Positions 40,166 to 50,990 are shown, counted from the first letter of the stretch. The stretch: DNA of 64,000 nt from Hydrogenothermaceae bacterium (GCA_026418535.1 JAOABC010000001.1:1-64000); one strand, 5' to 3'. Notes: a model not told the origin generated them from the letters alone. A program made the numbers and translations.

Positions 40166-42424
40166 ATGGAAGAAAGAATTCTGAAAGCACATGGACTGAA
40201 CATAGAGGAATATAGAAGGATTGTTGAGTTTATTGGGAGAGAACCAAACGAAGTAGAGCTTGGAGTGTTTGGAGCTCTTTGGAGTGAACACTGTTCTTAT
40301 AAATCTTCTAAACCATACCTTGGGGTTTTTCCTACAAAGGCAGACTGGGTTATACAGGGACCCGGAGAAAACGCCGGAGTTGTGGAAATAGATGAAAACT
40401 ATGCTATCGCTTTTAAGATAGAGTCCCATAACCACCCATCTTATATAGAACCTTTCCATGGAGCTGCAACTGGAGTAGGGGGAATTATAAGAGACATTCT
40501 TTCTATGGGAGCAAGGCCTATAGCTCTTATGGACAGTTTAAGATTTGGAGATATCCGGAGAGACGGGACTAGAAAAGGTATAAAAGACACAAAGCCTATA
40601 GTAAAGAGAGTGGTTGAAGGAATAGGGTTTTATGGAAACTGTATAGGTGTGCCTACTGTTGGTGGTGAAGCTATTTTTGATGAAGTCTATGCTGGAAATC
40701 CTCTAGTTAATGCATTCTGTCTTGGAGTATTGGAAAAAGATAAGATGTACAGAGCCAGAGCTACGGGCATAGGTCAAAAGATGGTTATGGTAGGTTCTAC
40801 AACTGGAAGAGATGGAATACATGGAGCTACGATGGCATCTGCAGAGTTTAGTACAGAAACAGAGTCAAAGAGACCAAACGTCCAGATAGGAGACCCTTTC
40901 TTCGGAAAGAGGTTAATAGAGTGTACCTTAGAAGTTATGGAGAAGGGGCTGATAGAAGGTTGTCAGGATTTTGGAGCTGCTGGTCTTGCAGGTTCAACCT
41001 CCGAATTTGGAGCAAAGTCTAAGATGGGTGTAAAGGTATACCTTGAAAATGTCCCTCTAAGAGAGGAAAATATGAGCCCTTATGAGATACTCCTCTCAGA
41101 GTCTCAGGAAAGGATGTTATACTCTGTAAAGGATGAAAATGTAGAGGAAGTTTTAAAGATAGCCAAAAAACATGGTCTTGAAGCTGCAGTTATAGGAGAG
41201 ACCACAGATACAAACAGGATGGAGGTGTTCTACAAAGGTCAGAAAGTAGTAGATCTTCCAATCTCTGCTATAGTGGATGATGCTCCTGTATACAACAGAC
41301 CTACAAAAGAGCCAGATTACTTAAAAGATGTGAGAAGTTTTGAACAGGATAAGTTGCAAAAACCAGACCTAAGAGAAGCTATACTGAAAGTTATCTCCTC
41401 TCCAACTGTAGCCAGTAAGGAGTGGATATATAGTCAGTATGACCATGAAGTTGGAACAAACACAGTGTTCAAACCTGGAAGTGACGCTGCTGTGCTAAGG
41501 TTAAAATGGGTAGTTAGACCAGAAGTCAAGACAGAAAAAGGCATAGCTATAGCCTCTGACTGTGATGGTAAGAAAGTATACCTAGACCCATACGAAGGCG
41601 GTAAAAGGACTGTTTTAGAAGCTGTTAGAAACGTCTATATAACTGGTGCAAAACCCCTTGCAATCACGGACTGTCTAAATTGGGGTAATCCGGAGAATCC
41701 GGAAATCATGTGGCAGTTTAAGATGGCTACCCAAGGGATGGCAGATGCCTGTAGGGAGCTGAACGTTCCTGTTATAAGTGGGAACGTATCTCTGTACAAC
41801 GAGACAGTCCTGAAGGACAGTAGGTTGAACATATACCCTACACCGACCACAGTAGCCGTAGGAGTATTAGAAGACTATAGAAAAGCCATTCCTTCCCACT
41901 ACCAGTCTGTAGGAGATGTAATCCTAATTGTAGGAGAGGTGAACACAGAGCCAAACGTAGCTGGAAGTGAGTATCTAAAAGAAGTTCACGGTTTAGTATC
42001 CGGAAACATAACACCACCAAATTTTGAGATAGAAAAAAAGATGATGGACTTCGTCCATAGAAATATAGGAAAGATTAAATCCGCCCACGACGTTTCAGAC
42101 GGAGGACTGATAACAGCATTACTAGAACCTACCTTCAGAAAAAACAGATTCTTCGGGCTATCCTTAAGTATAGACACACCATACAGAGAAGACTTTGAGC
42201 TTTTTGATGAGCTTAGGTCTATAGTGGTCATCTCTACAGATGAGGAACATTTAAAGAAGTTAGAAAAGTCAGCCCAAGAGATATGTGTTCATATAAATGT
42301 AATAGGGAGAGTATTATCTGAGGACAAACTTATCTTGAGCATAAACGGAAAAACAGTTATAGATGAACCTATATCCGGATTCTACAGAGCCTGGAAAGAA
42401 GGTTTAGAGAGATGGATATATTAG
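40166..42424 (+). CDS. purL: Phosphoribosylformylglycinamidine synthase subunit PurL
   Basis: The 752-residue synthetase subunit makes FGAM in purine synthesis, working with PurS and PurQ. The start has WSEHCSYKSSKP with the catalytic histidine near residue 35, KIESHNHPS near 87, and PTVGGEAIFDE. A second half-domain repeats the AIR-synthetase-like fold, with SGNVSLYNET and SAHDVSDGGL. The frame is clean for 2.26 kb. A TATAAT lies at 40127-40132. Confidence 0.97.
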   Translation: MEERILKAHGLNIEEYRRIVEFIGREPNEVELGVFGALWSEHCSYKSSKPYLGVFPTKADWVIQGPGENAGVVEIDENYAIAFKIESHNHPSYIEPFHGAATGVGGIIRDILSMGARPIALMDSLRFGDIRRDGTRKGIKDTKPIVKRVVEGIGFYGNCIGVPTVGGEAIFDEVYAGNPLVNAFCLGVLEKDKMYRARATGIGQKMVMVGSTTGRDGIHGATMASAEFSTETESKRPNVQIGDPFFGKRLIECTLEVMEKGLIEGCQDFGAAGLAGSTSEFGAKSKMGVKVYLENVPLREENMSPYEILLSESQERMLYSVKDENVEEVLKIAKKHGLEAAVIGETTDTNRMEVFYKGQKVVDLPISAIVDDAPVYNRPTKEPDYLKDVRSFEQDKLQKPDLREAILKVISSPTVASKEWIYSQYDHEVGTNTVFKPGSDAAVLRLKWVVRPEVKTEKGIAIASDCDGKKVYLDPYEGGKRTVLEAVRNVYITGAKPLAITDCLNWGNPENPEIMWQFKMATQGMADACRELNVPVISGNVSLYNETVLKDSRLNIYPTPTTVAVGVLEDYRKAIPSHYQSVGDVILIVGEVNTEPNVAGSEYLKEVHGLVSGNITPPNFEIEKKMMDFVHRNIGKIKSAHDVSDGGLITALLEPTFRKNRFFGLSLSIDTPYREDFELFDELRSIVVISTDEEHLKKLEKSAQEICVHINVIGRVLSEDKLILSINGKTVIDEPISGFYRAWKEGLERWIY

Positions 42425-43408
42425 ATGAGTCAACCTAGAATAAAACATTACCTGATAAACGAGAAGTATGAAGACCCAGGAATAGTTATAGAGATACCCC
42501 AGCTGGGAGAGTATGTCCTATTTGATGTAGGGAATATCCATAGGTTAGACAGGGAGCTTATAAAGAAGATAACTAAAGTGTTCATAACACATACCCACAT
42601 GGACCACTTTATAGGTTTTGACACTCTACTCAGGTATAAGCTGGGGAGACCCCACACTGTAGAGTTTTTTGGTATCAATCCTCTTGCAGAGAACGTGTAC
42701 GCAAAGCTACAGGGATACACCTGGAACCTTGTTGAGTTCGAACCTCAACTTATCTTCAGAGTAAAGCAGATAAGTGGTGAGCTCTTCGAGACATATGAGT
42801 TCGATATAAAGAAGAAGTTTGCTAAAGACTTCATCTCTGAAGAAAAGATAAAGGATAATGTTATCTACGAGAACAAGTTCTACAGAGTAAGGTTCGCTGT
42901 TTTGGACCATAAGATAAACGTCCTTGGTTACTCTTTTGAGTTCAAGAACAAACTACTACTTAAAAAAGAGAAAGTGGAAGCTCTTCCTTTGAGAGGAAGG
43001 GAAGTGGGAGAGTTTAAAACTTTCTTAGAAGACCAAAATAACAGAGGGAGGACTTTGAGGATAGGTGAGAAACTCTACTTATACGAAGATCTCTTCCAAG
43101 ATTATGCTTACATACAAAAAGGGACAAAGATATCTTACATAACAGATGTGGTTTACAGTCCAGAAAACAGAGAAAAGATAGTGAACTTAGTCAGAGACTC
43201 AGACTACCTTTACTGTGAATCTGTGTTTTTAGAAAGAGATAGGGAACAGGCTGAAAAAGTCTACCACCTTACCACAAAACAGACAGCTGAGATTGCAAAC
43301 AGTGCAAACGTAAAACACCTGATAGTTTTCCACTTCTCCAGAAGGTACGGAAAAAACAAAGAGATAGTTATGAACGAGATAAGAAAGCTATTTCCGGATG
43401 TTTCGTAA
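42425..43408 (+). CDS. Metallo-beta-lactamase-fold hydrolase, RNase Z-like
   Basis: The 327-residue protein has the zinc motif FITHTHMDHFIGFD near residue 57, as in the RNase Z/ElaC group. The later metal ligands would be the aspartate in SYITDVVY near 240 and the histidine in LIVFHFSRRYG near 300. It could mature tRNA 3' ends or act on another phosphodiester. It begins directly at the purL stop and overlaps lpxK by 11 bases. Confidence 0.8.
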   Translation: MSQPRIKHYLINEKYEDPGIVIEIPQLGEYVLFDVGNIHRLDRELIKKITKVFITHTHMDHFIGFDTLLRYKLGRPHTVEFFGINPLAENVYAKLQGYTWNLVEFEPQLIFRVKQISGELFETYEFDIKKKFAKDFISEEKIKDNVIYENKFYRVRFAVLDHKINVLGYSFEFKNKLLLKKEKVEALPLRGREVGEFKTFLEDQNNRGRTLRIGEKLYLYEDLFQDYAYIQKGTKISYITDVVYSPENREKIVNLVRDSDYLYCESVFLERDREQAEKVYHLTTKQTAEIANSANVKHLIVFHFSRRYGKNKEIVMNEIRKLFPDVS

Positions 43409-44372
43409 CATACTCCTTCCTCTTAGTCTGATCTATGGTTTTGGAGCTGTTTTAAACAGACTGATCTATGATAAAGGCATAAAAAATATGTACACACTTG
43501 ATAGACCTGTGATATCAGTTGGTAACCTTTCAGTTGGAGGCACAGGTAAAACACCTATAACAATAGCTATAGCAAGTTATCTTAAAGAGATTGGGATAAG
43601 GGCTGCAGTTCTATCCAGGGGATACAGAAGGAAGTCTAAGGAGATCACCGTCTGTAGAAAAGGTCTGACAGTAAAGGAGTGTGGAGATGAGCCTTTGCTG
43701 ATGGTCTATAAAGGTGTGGACGTAGTAGTAGGAAGGGACAGAGTTAAGGCCTCTAAGAAAGCTATGGAAGAACTAAACCCTGATATATTTATCTTAGACG
43801 ATGGATTTCAACATCACAGAATAAAGAAGAACTTGAATATACTAGTATTAGACGGGACAAGACCGTTCTGGGAGGACCATCTACTACCAGTAGGAAATCT
43901 TAGGGAGCCAAAAAGCTTTTACAACTATGCGGACTGTATCCTTATCACAAGGATAGAAAGGTTAACGGAAAGAGAGTCCTTCATAGAAAAAGTGAGAGCT
44001 CTAAAAAAAATCTTCTTCTTCACATCAGAAAGTATAGGTAGGTTATACAACTCATCTGGAGAGAGAATAGACCTTTCTGATTTGAGGGGAGCTTCAGTTT
44101 ATGTGATGGCTGGTCTTGGGAACAACAGTCAGTTTTTTGAAAAAGTAAGAGAGATCTCTGAGGTTCACAACTTTAAAATAGTAGAGTTTATAAGTTTTCC
44201 AGACCACTACAGTTACGTAGATTTTAAACCCGATTTAGATAAGTTCTATATAACCACAGAGAAGGATCTGGTTAAGATAAAAAACTTTAATAATATATAT
44301 GCCCTTGAGTACAGCATCCAGATACAGAAGGAGTTCTTCCAATTTTTAGATCTTAAAGGTCTTATAGGATAA
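43398..44372 (+). CDS. lpxK: Tetraacyldisaccharide 4'-kinase
   Basis: The membrane-associated kinase adds the 4'-phosphate of lipid A. The 324 residues begin with a hydrophobic helix, then a Walker A loop SVGGTGKTPITIA near residue 49, and LDDGFQHHRI near 135 with the family's catalytic aspartate-histidine pair. Its presence implies a lipopolysaccharide outer membrane. Copy C of the IS end lies just after its stop. Confidence 0.95.
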   Translation: MFRNILLPLSLIYGFGAVLNRLIYDKGIKNMYTLDRPVISVGNLSVGGTGKTPITIAIASYLKEIGIRAAVLSRGYRRKSKEITVCRKGLTVKECGDEPLLMVYKGVDVVVGRDRVKASKKAMEELNPDIFILDDGFQHHRIKKNLNILVLDGTRPFWEDHLLPVGNLREPKSFYNYADCILITRIERLTERESFIEKVRALKKIFFFTSESIGRLYNSSGERIDLSDLRGASVYVMAGLGNNSQFFEKVREISEVHNFKIVEFISFPDHYSYVDFKPDLDKFYITTEKDLVKIKNFNNIYALEYSIQIQKEFFQFLDLKGLIG

Positions 44373-44379
44373 TTGGACA

Positions 44380-44413
44380 TCTTCATCTGTTCCTGTTTCT
44401 TGAATTTTTAAAC
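44380..44413 (-). repeat. Solo end of a degenerate IS (copy C)
   Basis: The reverse strand reads GTTTAAAAATTCAAGAAACA then GGAACAGATGAAG, matching the transposase-5' end of copy B with few changes. It overlaps the last codon and stop of the wecB remnant and ends close to the lpxK stop. Confidence 0.6.
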
Positions 44414-44928
44414 TTTTTCAACGTTCTCGATATTCTCTTTGAGAAGTCTAACAATTTTCTCACTTGCTTTTCCATCTCCATAGGGATTAACTGCTTTAGT
44501 CATTTTGTTATACTTTTGTTTGTCTTCTATGAGTTCTTTCACACTATTTGAATACCTCCAGAACTTGTCTATGTCCGGTAACTAAAATTATGTTATCTCT
44601 CTCGTTGCCAACTATCCAAACATTTTTATATATTCCTTCCTTTTCTAAGTTCTTCTTTGCGTTTTCTGTAGGTACAAAGTGAAAATCGACAGGTACATAA
44701 CTGTCTGACACTTTATCTAGTCATTCAAAATCCCTGCTGTAAGTTTAGAGAGGTTCTGATTCTCTCTCATGATGTTAAGATCATACTCTGGAAGCATTCT
44801 AAAAAAACTTAATACTTGATCTAACATCTGCCTATTTTGACCAGTAACACAGACTCTGTCAAAATAGGTGCCATTTTTATTGCCTCAGGCCTTATACCAA
44901 AAACCATCAAAATCCTCTCTTTCTTCAC
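44408..44928 (-). pseudogene. wecB: UDP-GlcNAc 2-epimerase remnant
   Basis: Pieces of a non-hydrolysing UDP-N-acetylglucosamine 2-epimerase appear in order: [18 protein letters not shown] at the start, [20 protein letters not shown] and [20 protein letters not shown], then FHFVPTENAKKNLEKEGI, LVTGHRQ, and the end AVNPYGDGKASEKIVRLL. It is 520 bases in place of about 1,100 and changes frame repeatedly. At least two internal segments, including the VHGDTT region, are deleted. The probable start is the GTG at 44928. Such an epimerase would supply ManNAc-type sugars for surface glycans. Confidence 0.8.
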
Positions 44929-45560
44929 CTTAATTCTATCCTTTATATTCTCAATACATTCTGGATCTATATACATCCTCATAAATCTTTGATAGCATTT
45001 CCCCTTCCTCTTCAATCTAGGTATTTTGGCTTCTAATGCACCTACTTTTAGGCTGTCTATGATCTGGGATTTTTCAGAAGTTTTATGAATTTTTCTTTAA
45101 GGTCCTGGAAATCTCCATTCCTGAATAAAACACTATTTTTCCAACTAGATACTATATCTACAGCACCGCAAACATTAGATATAAATGATGAAACACCAAA
45201 AATAGTAGTTCTCTAAGAGTATTAGAGTATGACTCGTGTACATAAGGAAGAACAGCTAAATATACGTCTTTTGTTATGTGGGGTAAATCTGAATTTTTGT
45301 AACCGCCAGCGTATTTAACTTTACCCTTCGAATGATTTTCTAAAAACATAATCCTATCAGGTTTAACATCCGCAAGAGAATATAAATCATAAATTTAAAA
45401 TCGTTTTCTAAAACCTCTTCATCTAACAAAAGTTTTTCTAAAAGATCATATCCTTTTCCATATGCTACTGTTCCTATGTATATAACGTTTATAGGTTTAT
45501 CTGTGTTTTTTATTTTCTTACTTCTATTTGAAGCATCAAAATTTATCCCAATAGGGACTA
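44929..45560 (-). pseudogene. Family 1-type glycosyltransferase remnant
   Basis: Frame-shifted pieces read IGINFDASNRSKKIKNTDK, PINVIYIGTVAYGKGYDLLE, KVKYAGGYKNSDLPHITKD, and YVHESYSNTLRE. The order, with a beta-strand GTV..GKG and a C-terminal ESYSNTLRE, fits the nucleotide-sugar-binding half of a GT-B glycosyltransferase. The acceptor-binding N-terminal half is missing; it is replaced by a methyltransferase start at the junction near 45550. At least three frames are needed. Confidence 0.7.
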
Positions 45561-45848
45561 TGTACTCTTAGAGTCTATTCCAAAAACTTCAAAGTCATTT
45601 CTTTGAGACAAAACTAACGAACCGTGTCCCCAAGCACATCCTATATCTGCCACTTTTAACGGTTTGTCTGTGGGAAAAGATAGAAAGTTATCTAAGATTG
45701 CTCTATAGTACCTTATTGGAGTTACAATACTGTAGACTTCTTGTGGTAGTATAAAAGGAGTAGCTTTGGGGTTAGTATTTTGCAGAAAGTTAACGAATTC
45801 ATTTACAGAATAGAATTTCTCTTTGAAAAAAGAGTTTTTTCTGTTCAT
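45558..45848 (-). pseudogene. SAM-dependent methyltransferase 5' fragment
   Basis: The 96 codons start MNRKNSFFKEKFYSVNEFV and end with SAM-binding motif I, VADIGCAWGHGSLVL, followed by FEVFGIDSKS. The frame then meets the glycosyltransferase remnant. Only the first part of the methyltransferase remains, so the gene was cut by a deletion whose junction is near 45550-45560. Confidence 0.65.
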
Positions 45849-45860
45849 TTCGATAATTAT

Positions 45861-46133
45861 TTAGAATCTCTTTATAGTGGATATTAAAACATATTTCTTC
45901 TGTGTTTTTAGTATACTTGGGAGAACAACTTCTTCATTGGACATTTTAGACGCAAATACAGGAACTATCTTATCCATTTTTTCATCGTAGAGAAGCATAT
46001 CAACATAAACACCGTTACTTAAAAAGTTTATGTAATATCCTATTAACTCTAATTTCATTCTTTCTAAATTTTTGTAGATTTGAAACTTATTAAGTTCTTC
46101 ACTGAATTTAAGTTGCATGTTCTTTATTCTCAT
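45861..46133 (-). CDS. Hypothetical fragment in glycan region
   Basis: A 90-codon frame encodes a basic, lysine-rich protein with no recognised domain. It lies 12 bases from the methyltransferase fragment and 76 bases from the end of a broken glycosyltransferase. Its neighbours suggest it was part of the same surface-glycan operon. It may itself be truncated. Confidence 0.35.
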   Translation of the reverse strand: MRIKNMQLKFSEELNKFQIYKNLERMKLELIGYYINFLSNGVYVDMLLYDEKMDKIVPVFASKMSNEEVVLPSILKTQKKYVLISTIKRF

Positions 46134-46209
46134 TTAACTAAATTATTTAGCTAAATTCGGTAACTTATTTTCAATTTCAGCAAATTTTCTGTTAGCTTTT
46201 TAAAAGCTT

Positions 46210-47431
46210 CTAAATCTTAGGCTTCCAGAGGAGATAATCTAAAAGGTTGTTAAGTTTCTCTCTTAGGTTTGAAGTTTCTACCTTTTCTACTCTTATATTC
46301 GGTTTTGTTTTGAAGTCTATCTCTGTTTTGCCATATATACCGTAAGAGAAATCTCTGATTCCAAATATTACAGCTCTTAAATTCTAGGATTTGTTTAAGT
46401 TATTATGTAGATCCTCTCTATTTGTTTTAGGGCATTAAATAAACTTATCCCTAATGTATGATTTTCAGAGTTTCCTTCGTTCCAGTAAAGTAGATTCTGG
46501 ACATAGTAGTAGATAGATAGAGGTTTTTTTTAGAAAGTCTTCCGTAGAAGCACCCCTTTGTGGTAGATATACGTAAAAGGTGTGAAGAGTGGATATATTC
46601 CGGATTTTATCAACCTTTTAAAGATTCGTTATTTTCAAAGTACAGGAAATATTTTTCTTCAAAAAGTCCAACTCTCTCTATGACATCTTTCTTTAAAGAT
46701 ATGTTAGTACCACCTAAAAAGTCCGCTCTAAATATACCTTGTGTATTACAGTCTTTCCTGTGACCTAAAAAGTCTACACTCTTATCATCATACTGGCAAG
46801 CTCCAGAGTAGTAGTCTACCATCTTACATGTTGCAACAGGTATATCTGTAAACTCTATAGTTCTTAGAAGTTCCAGTATACTACCACTTGTTATAACCGT
46901 ATCTGGGTTCAGTATCCAGATATAGTCTACATTTAGCTCTTCTAAAGCAAACTTTATTCCTAAGTTGTTACCACCTGCATAACCACTGTTTACATTTTTC
47001 AAAACAGAATAGTTTTTATTACTGTTTTTAAATATATCCTCTAATCCAACTGACAGATTTTCGTATTCTATCTCATCTTCAGAGTTATCTACTACTATAA
47101 AGTCCACGTTTTTATAGTCATTTTCATCTATAGATTTTGCGAGCTCTAAAACATCTTTATAACTCTTGTAGTTTACTGTTATAACAGATACCTTCGGATT
47201 TGACTTTATAACTTTGGCTTTTCCTTAAAGAAATCTTTACCCTTATAAGTTCCTGAAAAGTTAAAACTGTACCTATATTTCCTCTTTCTAGGAAAAAAAT
47301 GGCTTAAAATCAGACAGAACCATTCGATTAGAAAAGTATTCAAAAGGTTCCGGAATGTTTCCATAACCATACCTTCTGATTAACTTTCTCATAAAGTTAT
47401 CAAAACTTATTTTATTTAGAGCGGAAGACAT
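46210..47431 (-). pseudogene. Family 2 glycosyltransferase, several frameshifts
   Basis: The ATG at 47431 begins MSSALNKISFDNFMRKLIRR. After a frame change near 47300 comes the GT2 start VSVITVNYKSYKDVLELAKS, FIVVDNSED, GYAGGNNLGIKFALEEL, and the DxD-type IWILNPDTVITSG near the centre. GGTNISLKKDVIERVGLFEE marks the acceptor side. The C-terminal third changes frame at least twice (near 46610 and 46400). The layout resembles rhamnosyltransferase-like enzymes. Its position suggests flagellin glycosylation, by inference. Confidence 0.75.
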
Positions 47432-49019
47432 CTTTTTTCTTTTTTGAAAGAGTGATGGTTCTTATGATAAACGTACACAGAAGGGATGACCAACTGCTTG
47501 TATCCATTTTCATTGATAAACATAGAGTAATCAAAATCATCAAATCCCCAAAATCAGAATCTCATCAAACATCCCGTACCTTAAGAAGTAATTTTTCTTT
47601 GTGGCTATACAGAATCCGGATAAGATCCTTACTTCTATTCCTCTATCTTTATACAGATTCTGTAGCAAACTCACCGTTTCTTCAATCTCTGTCTCTCTTA
47701 GAAGCTGTATGTTTAGATAGTTAATAATGTTGTTATAGAAAAATGCGGCGTTCGATACAGGCCCAACTGCAACTACTTTCTTGTCTTTACTTAAATGCTG
47801 ACTAAACTTAACTAACCAATCTTTCGAAACAACTTCCGGATTAAGGAAGACTAAATAGCTGTTTTCAGAGAGTCTTACTCCTTTGTTTATAGCTTTTGCA
47901 TATCCAAGGTTATCTTCATTTTTTATGAACTTTATATTTTTATACTTTTCTAAATAATCTGTTAAAGCTTCTTCTGTTTTGTTATTAGGAGAGTTGTCTA
48001 ATATTATCACTTCGTCTTGACCTGTCAAAGTCTCTATAAAACTACCTATACAATTTTTAATAGTATGCTCATTCTTGTATGCAACTATGATGATACTAAA
48101 ACTATTTCTTTCACCAAGATTAAAGGTATCGTTTCTCTTTAAAAGTCTTTTCACTTCTCTAGATCTAAAGTTTTTCTTCACAAACTTTGTCAGAATATTA
48201 CTAATAATTTTTGAGCTAGAGAGGAAGATGTCCTCCTGAGGAACCTCATAATATTCCATCAAATCTTCCCGATAAAAAACTAACATTTCTTCTAAGCCTT
48301 TTAATTGAACGTCTTCCTTGAGTTTGTCATTACCACCATGGAGTCTAAAAAGATTAAGGAAATCTTCGTATAAAAATATATATCCTTTCCTTGCTAATCT
48401 CTTCCAAAGGAATATATCAGCATTGGCTTTAAAGTCATAATTTCCAAATCTGAATAAAGGAAAATCTACATCTTTTCTTCTAAACATAAAACCTGAAAAG
48501 CTTCCAAACATATTTATAATAGAGTTTGTATATGAATACTTTATTACATCCTTTCCTTTAACAGCTTTGTTTTTAAATAAATAGTTTGCTTCTACACGTG
48601 CTCTATCTACATATACAAGATTTATACTTCTGTCCATATCTACAAAAAATGTTTTTCCTGCAGTGACGTATATGTCCTTATTTTCTGATAAGGGTTTTGA
48701 TAACTTTTCTAAAGCAACTGGACTAAATATATCATCATCACCTAAAAATTGAATCAGATCTCCTGTTGACAACTCAAATAAGTTTCTATAATTTCCGGTA
48801 GCCCCAAGATTTTTCTTGTTTTTATGGTAGACAACAAAAGGATAGTTTTTAGAGAACTGCTCCACTATCTCTCTGTTTTCTTTCACTCTGAACAGTATCC
48901 GTATTGTCATCAGCTACTATAACCTCATAGGGTTTTAAAGACTGTATAACAACACTGTTTAGAGCTTCTTTCAAAAAGTATGGTCTGTTGTATGTTGGAA
49001 TAAGAACTGATTACCTTTG
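47418..49019 (-). pseudogene. Tandem-domain family 2 glycosyltransferase, frameshifted
   Basis: Two GT2 domains lie in one long gene. The first begins SVLIPTYNRPYFLKEALNSV near 49000, shifts frame near 48905, then has FLGDDDIFSP. The second, after about 280 residues, has FSIIIVAYKNEHTIKNCIG, VIILDNSPN and YLVFLNPEVVS. A second shift near 47555 leads to FDDFDYSMFINENGYKQ and the true end. Two breaks in a 1.6-kb gene with a long intact middle suggest recent damage. Confidence 0.8.
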
Positions 49020-49021
49020 GC

Positions 49022-49668
49022 TTATTCACGACTTTCCACCAACAATCTATTCATTAATCCTTTGACCTTTTCTTCTCTCTTTAGCTGCTTTGCCACATCT
49101 ACTAAATTCTGTAGAATATCCTCATCAATAGGATTCATCGTGACAGCTTTATAAAAGGAGTTATAAGCATTATCCAAGTTTCCCAGAAAGTACTCTACAA
49201 CTCCGATTATATTCAGAATAGGAGTACCTTGATATACCTCATATACATCGTTCATAGCCATGATAACTTCCTACAACTTTCCTTCCATAACAGCTTTCTC
49301 TATTTCTGAAATGAGATTTTTTGTGGAATCTATCTTCTGGTTTATAGAGTTTATCTTTTTCGTGGAAAACCCTTGATCTTCCCTTAGTAGCTCTTTTGCT
49401 TGTTCAAATAAACCCATATTAAAATAGCTGTCTACCAACTTTTGGACAGAAATTTTATTATGGAAAGATATGGCCGATTTTCGATAATACTCAGATGCAT
49501 TAAACAGCTCGATATAGCATCTCCTAGGAGATAGTAAGCTGCAGAGAGTGTAAGAGATTCATCTTTATTCCATCCTAAGAGTGGGAAGATCTCCTTTATA
49601 TCATAAGACCGGATATTTTTTCTTAAACTAAGAGAATGATAAGAAGTATCTATAAAAGTATCATGCAA
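49022..49668 (-). pseudogene. TPR-containing protein, disrupted
   Basis: Two open pieces, 49432-49668 and 49022-49261, are linked by a 170-base stretch that still translates in other frames into LVDSYFNMGLFEQAKELLRE, so they were one gene. The last part has a TPR-like NIIGVVEYFLGNLDNAYNSFYK. Stops and frame changes occur near 49500 and 49265. It lies between two glycosyltransferase remnants and probably belonged to a multidomain glycosyltransferase. Confidence 0.55.
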
Positions 49669-49690
49669 TCTTTAGACTATAAAGGAGAAT

Positions 49691-50195
49691 TTAGTTAGTA
49701 TGTTTAAGTTTCAGATCTTTAATGTTTCTCCATAAAAAGTCGTAAAATTCGTAATTTACAAAACTCTGGTCAAAGCCTCCTAGCTTTCTGAAAGTGTCTC
49801 TTTTTGTAAGAACACCCCATTCTGGAATAACACTTTCTAACTTTAAATTCCGTATCAGGTCAAACTCTCTTCCGTAGAACTCATCGTACTTAAACACTTT
49901 TTCCTGACCATCTAAGCCTATCTGAACCTTATTTGGATAGATGATATCTGCATCTAGATACTCTTCCAACACCTCCCTTATCTCTTCTATAAAGTCAAAA
50001 TCCATCTCACAGCTGTTAGATATCCATAGTATATAGTCAGAGGATGCTTCTTCTATAACCCTGTTTCTTAACTCTCCTTTGTTGTCTGATTCAAGACCGA
50101 GACATTTGAGAGAAACACTATCTATACTAAGCTCATCTGGATTGCCGGTGTAAATCATCTCCTTTATATTTTCCTTATTTTCTTCTAAAGAATCA
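49691..50195 (-). pseudogene. Family 2 glycosyltransferase fragment, 5' end missing
   Basis: The frame encodes the donor-binding middle of a GT2 enzyme with YILWISNSCEMDFDFIEE and IIYPNKVQI. The first ATG (50158) is not a real start because coding-like sequence (LDSLEENKENIKEM) continues upstream to about 50195 and then stops matching. At that point it meets the fliC leader. The missing first ~20-40 codons and the original intergenic region were therefore lost by deletion. Confidence 0.65.
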
Positions 50196-50208
50196 AGAGG
50201 TAAAAATC

Positions 50209-50990
50209 ATGGCACTAAGAATCAACTACAACTACTCGTCAGATTTCACACTTATGAACCTGAACAACACAGAGCTCCAGCAGAATAAGTCACTAGAGAG
50301 ACTATCAACGGGCTTTAGAATCAACAGAGCAGTGGACGATACAGCGGGATATTTCATATCCAATCAGTTAAGAAGCTATACTCTTTCCTTAGAGCAAGGA
50401 ACTAAGAACGCAAACGATGGTATATCCATAGCCCAAATAGCCTAAGAAGCACTAAAAGAGGTCTACAACATCCTCACAGACATAAAGAAAAAGGCTATAC
50501 AAGCATCCAATACTTCGACTTTTAGAGATACAGAGTTAAATGGATTAAATGTATTCAGCAGTCGTACTACAACTACATTTACAATTCACTACGGTGGAAG
50601 AACGAACCAAAACCTTATTTTAACTACGGCAACTGCCGGAACAGCTACAAATGCTTCATCTACCGTTACTATAGGTAGAACTTTATACACTATAGGTAAC
50701 ATCTGCAACCCTTGCAAACGCTACTATTTCTACAGTTGATGCTTTGATAAAAGCGGTAGACGATATGGCTGCTAAATTTGGTTCTTATCAGATAGAGCTA
50801 GAGAAGATAATATCAAACAATGAGGTGTCAAGAGTAAATACTCTTGAAGCTGAGAGCAGGATAAGGAACGTAGATATGGCAAACAAGATGGCAAACTTCA
50901 CTAAACTACAGATCCTTAATGCAGTCTGGAACAGCTATGCTTGCTCAAGCTAACGCTAAGAATCAGTTAGTTCTACAGTTACTAAGGTAG
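50209..50990 (+). pseudogene. fliC: Flagellin, nonsense and frameshift mutations
   Basis: The filament protein is recognised from its conserved ends. The N-terminus has NKSLERLSTGFRINRAVDD and the C-terminus has SRIRNVDMANKMANFTKLQI and, after a frame change, AMLAQANAKNQLVLQLLR. An in-frame TAA at 50443-50445 follows NDGISIAQIA, where the family has a glutamate, so a G-to-T change is likely. Frame changes near 50705 and 50935 also break it. The variable middle is very short. Only a purine-rich AGAGGT precedes the ATG and no sigma-28 promoter is seen, consistent with the deletion junction upstream. Confidence 0.92.
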
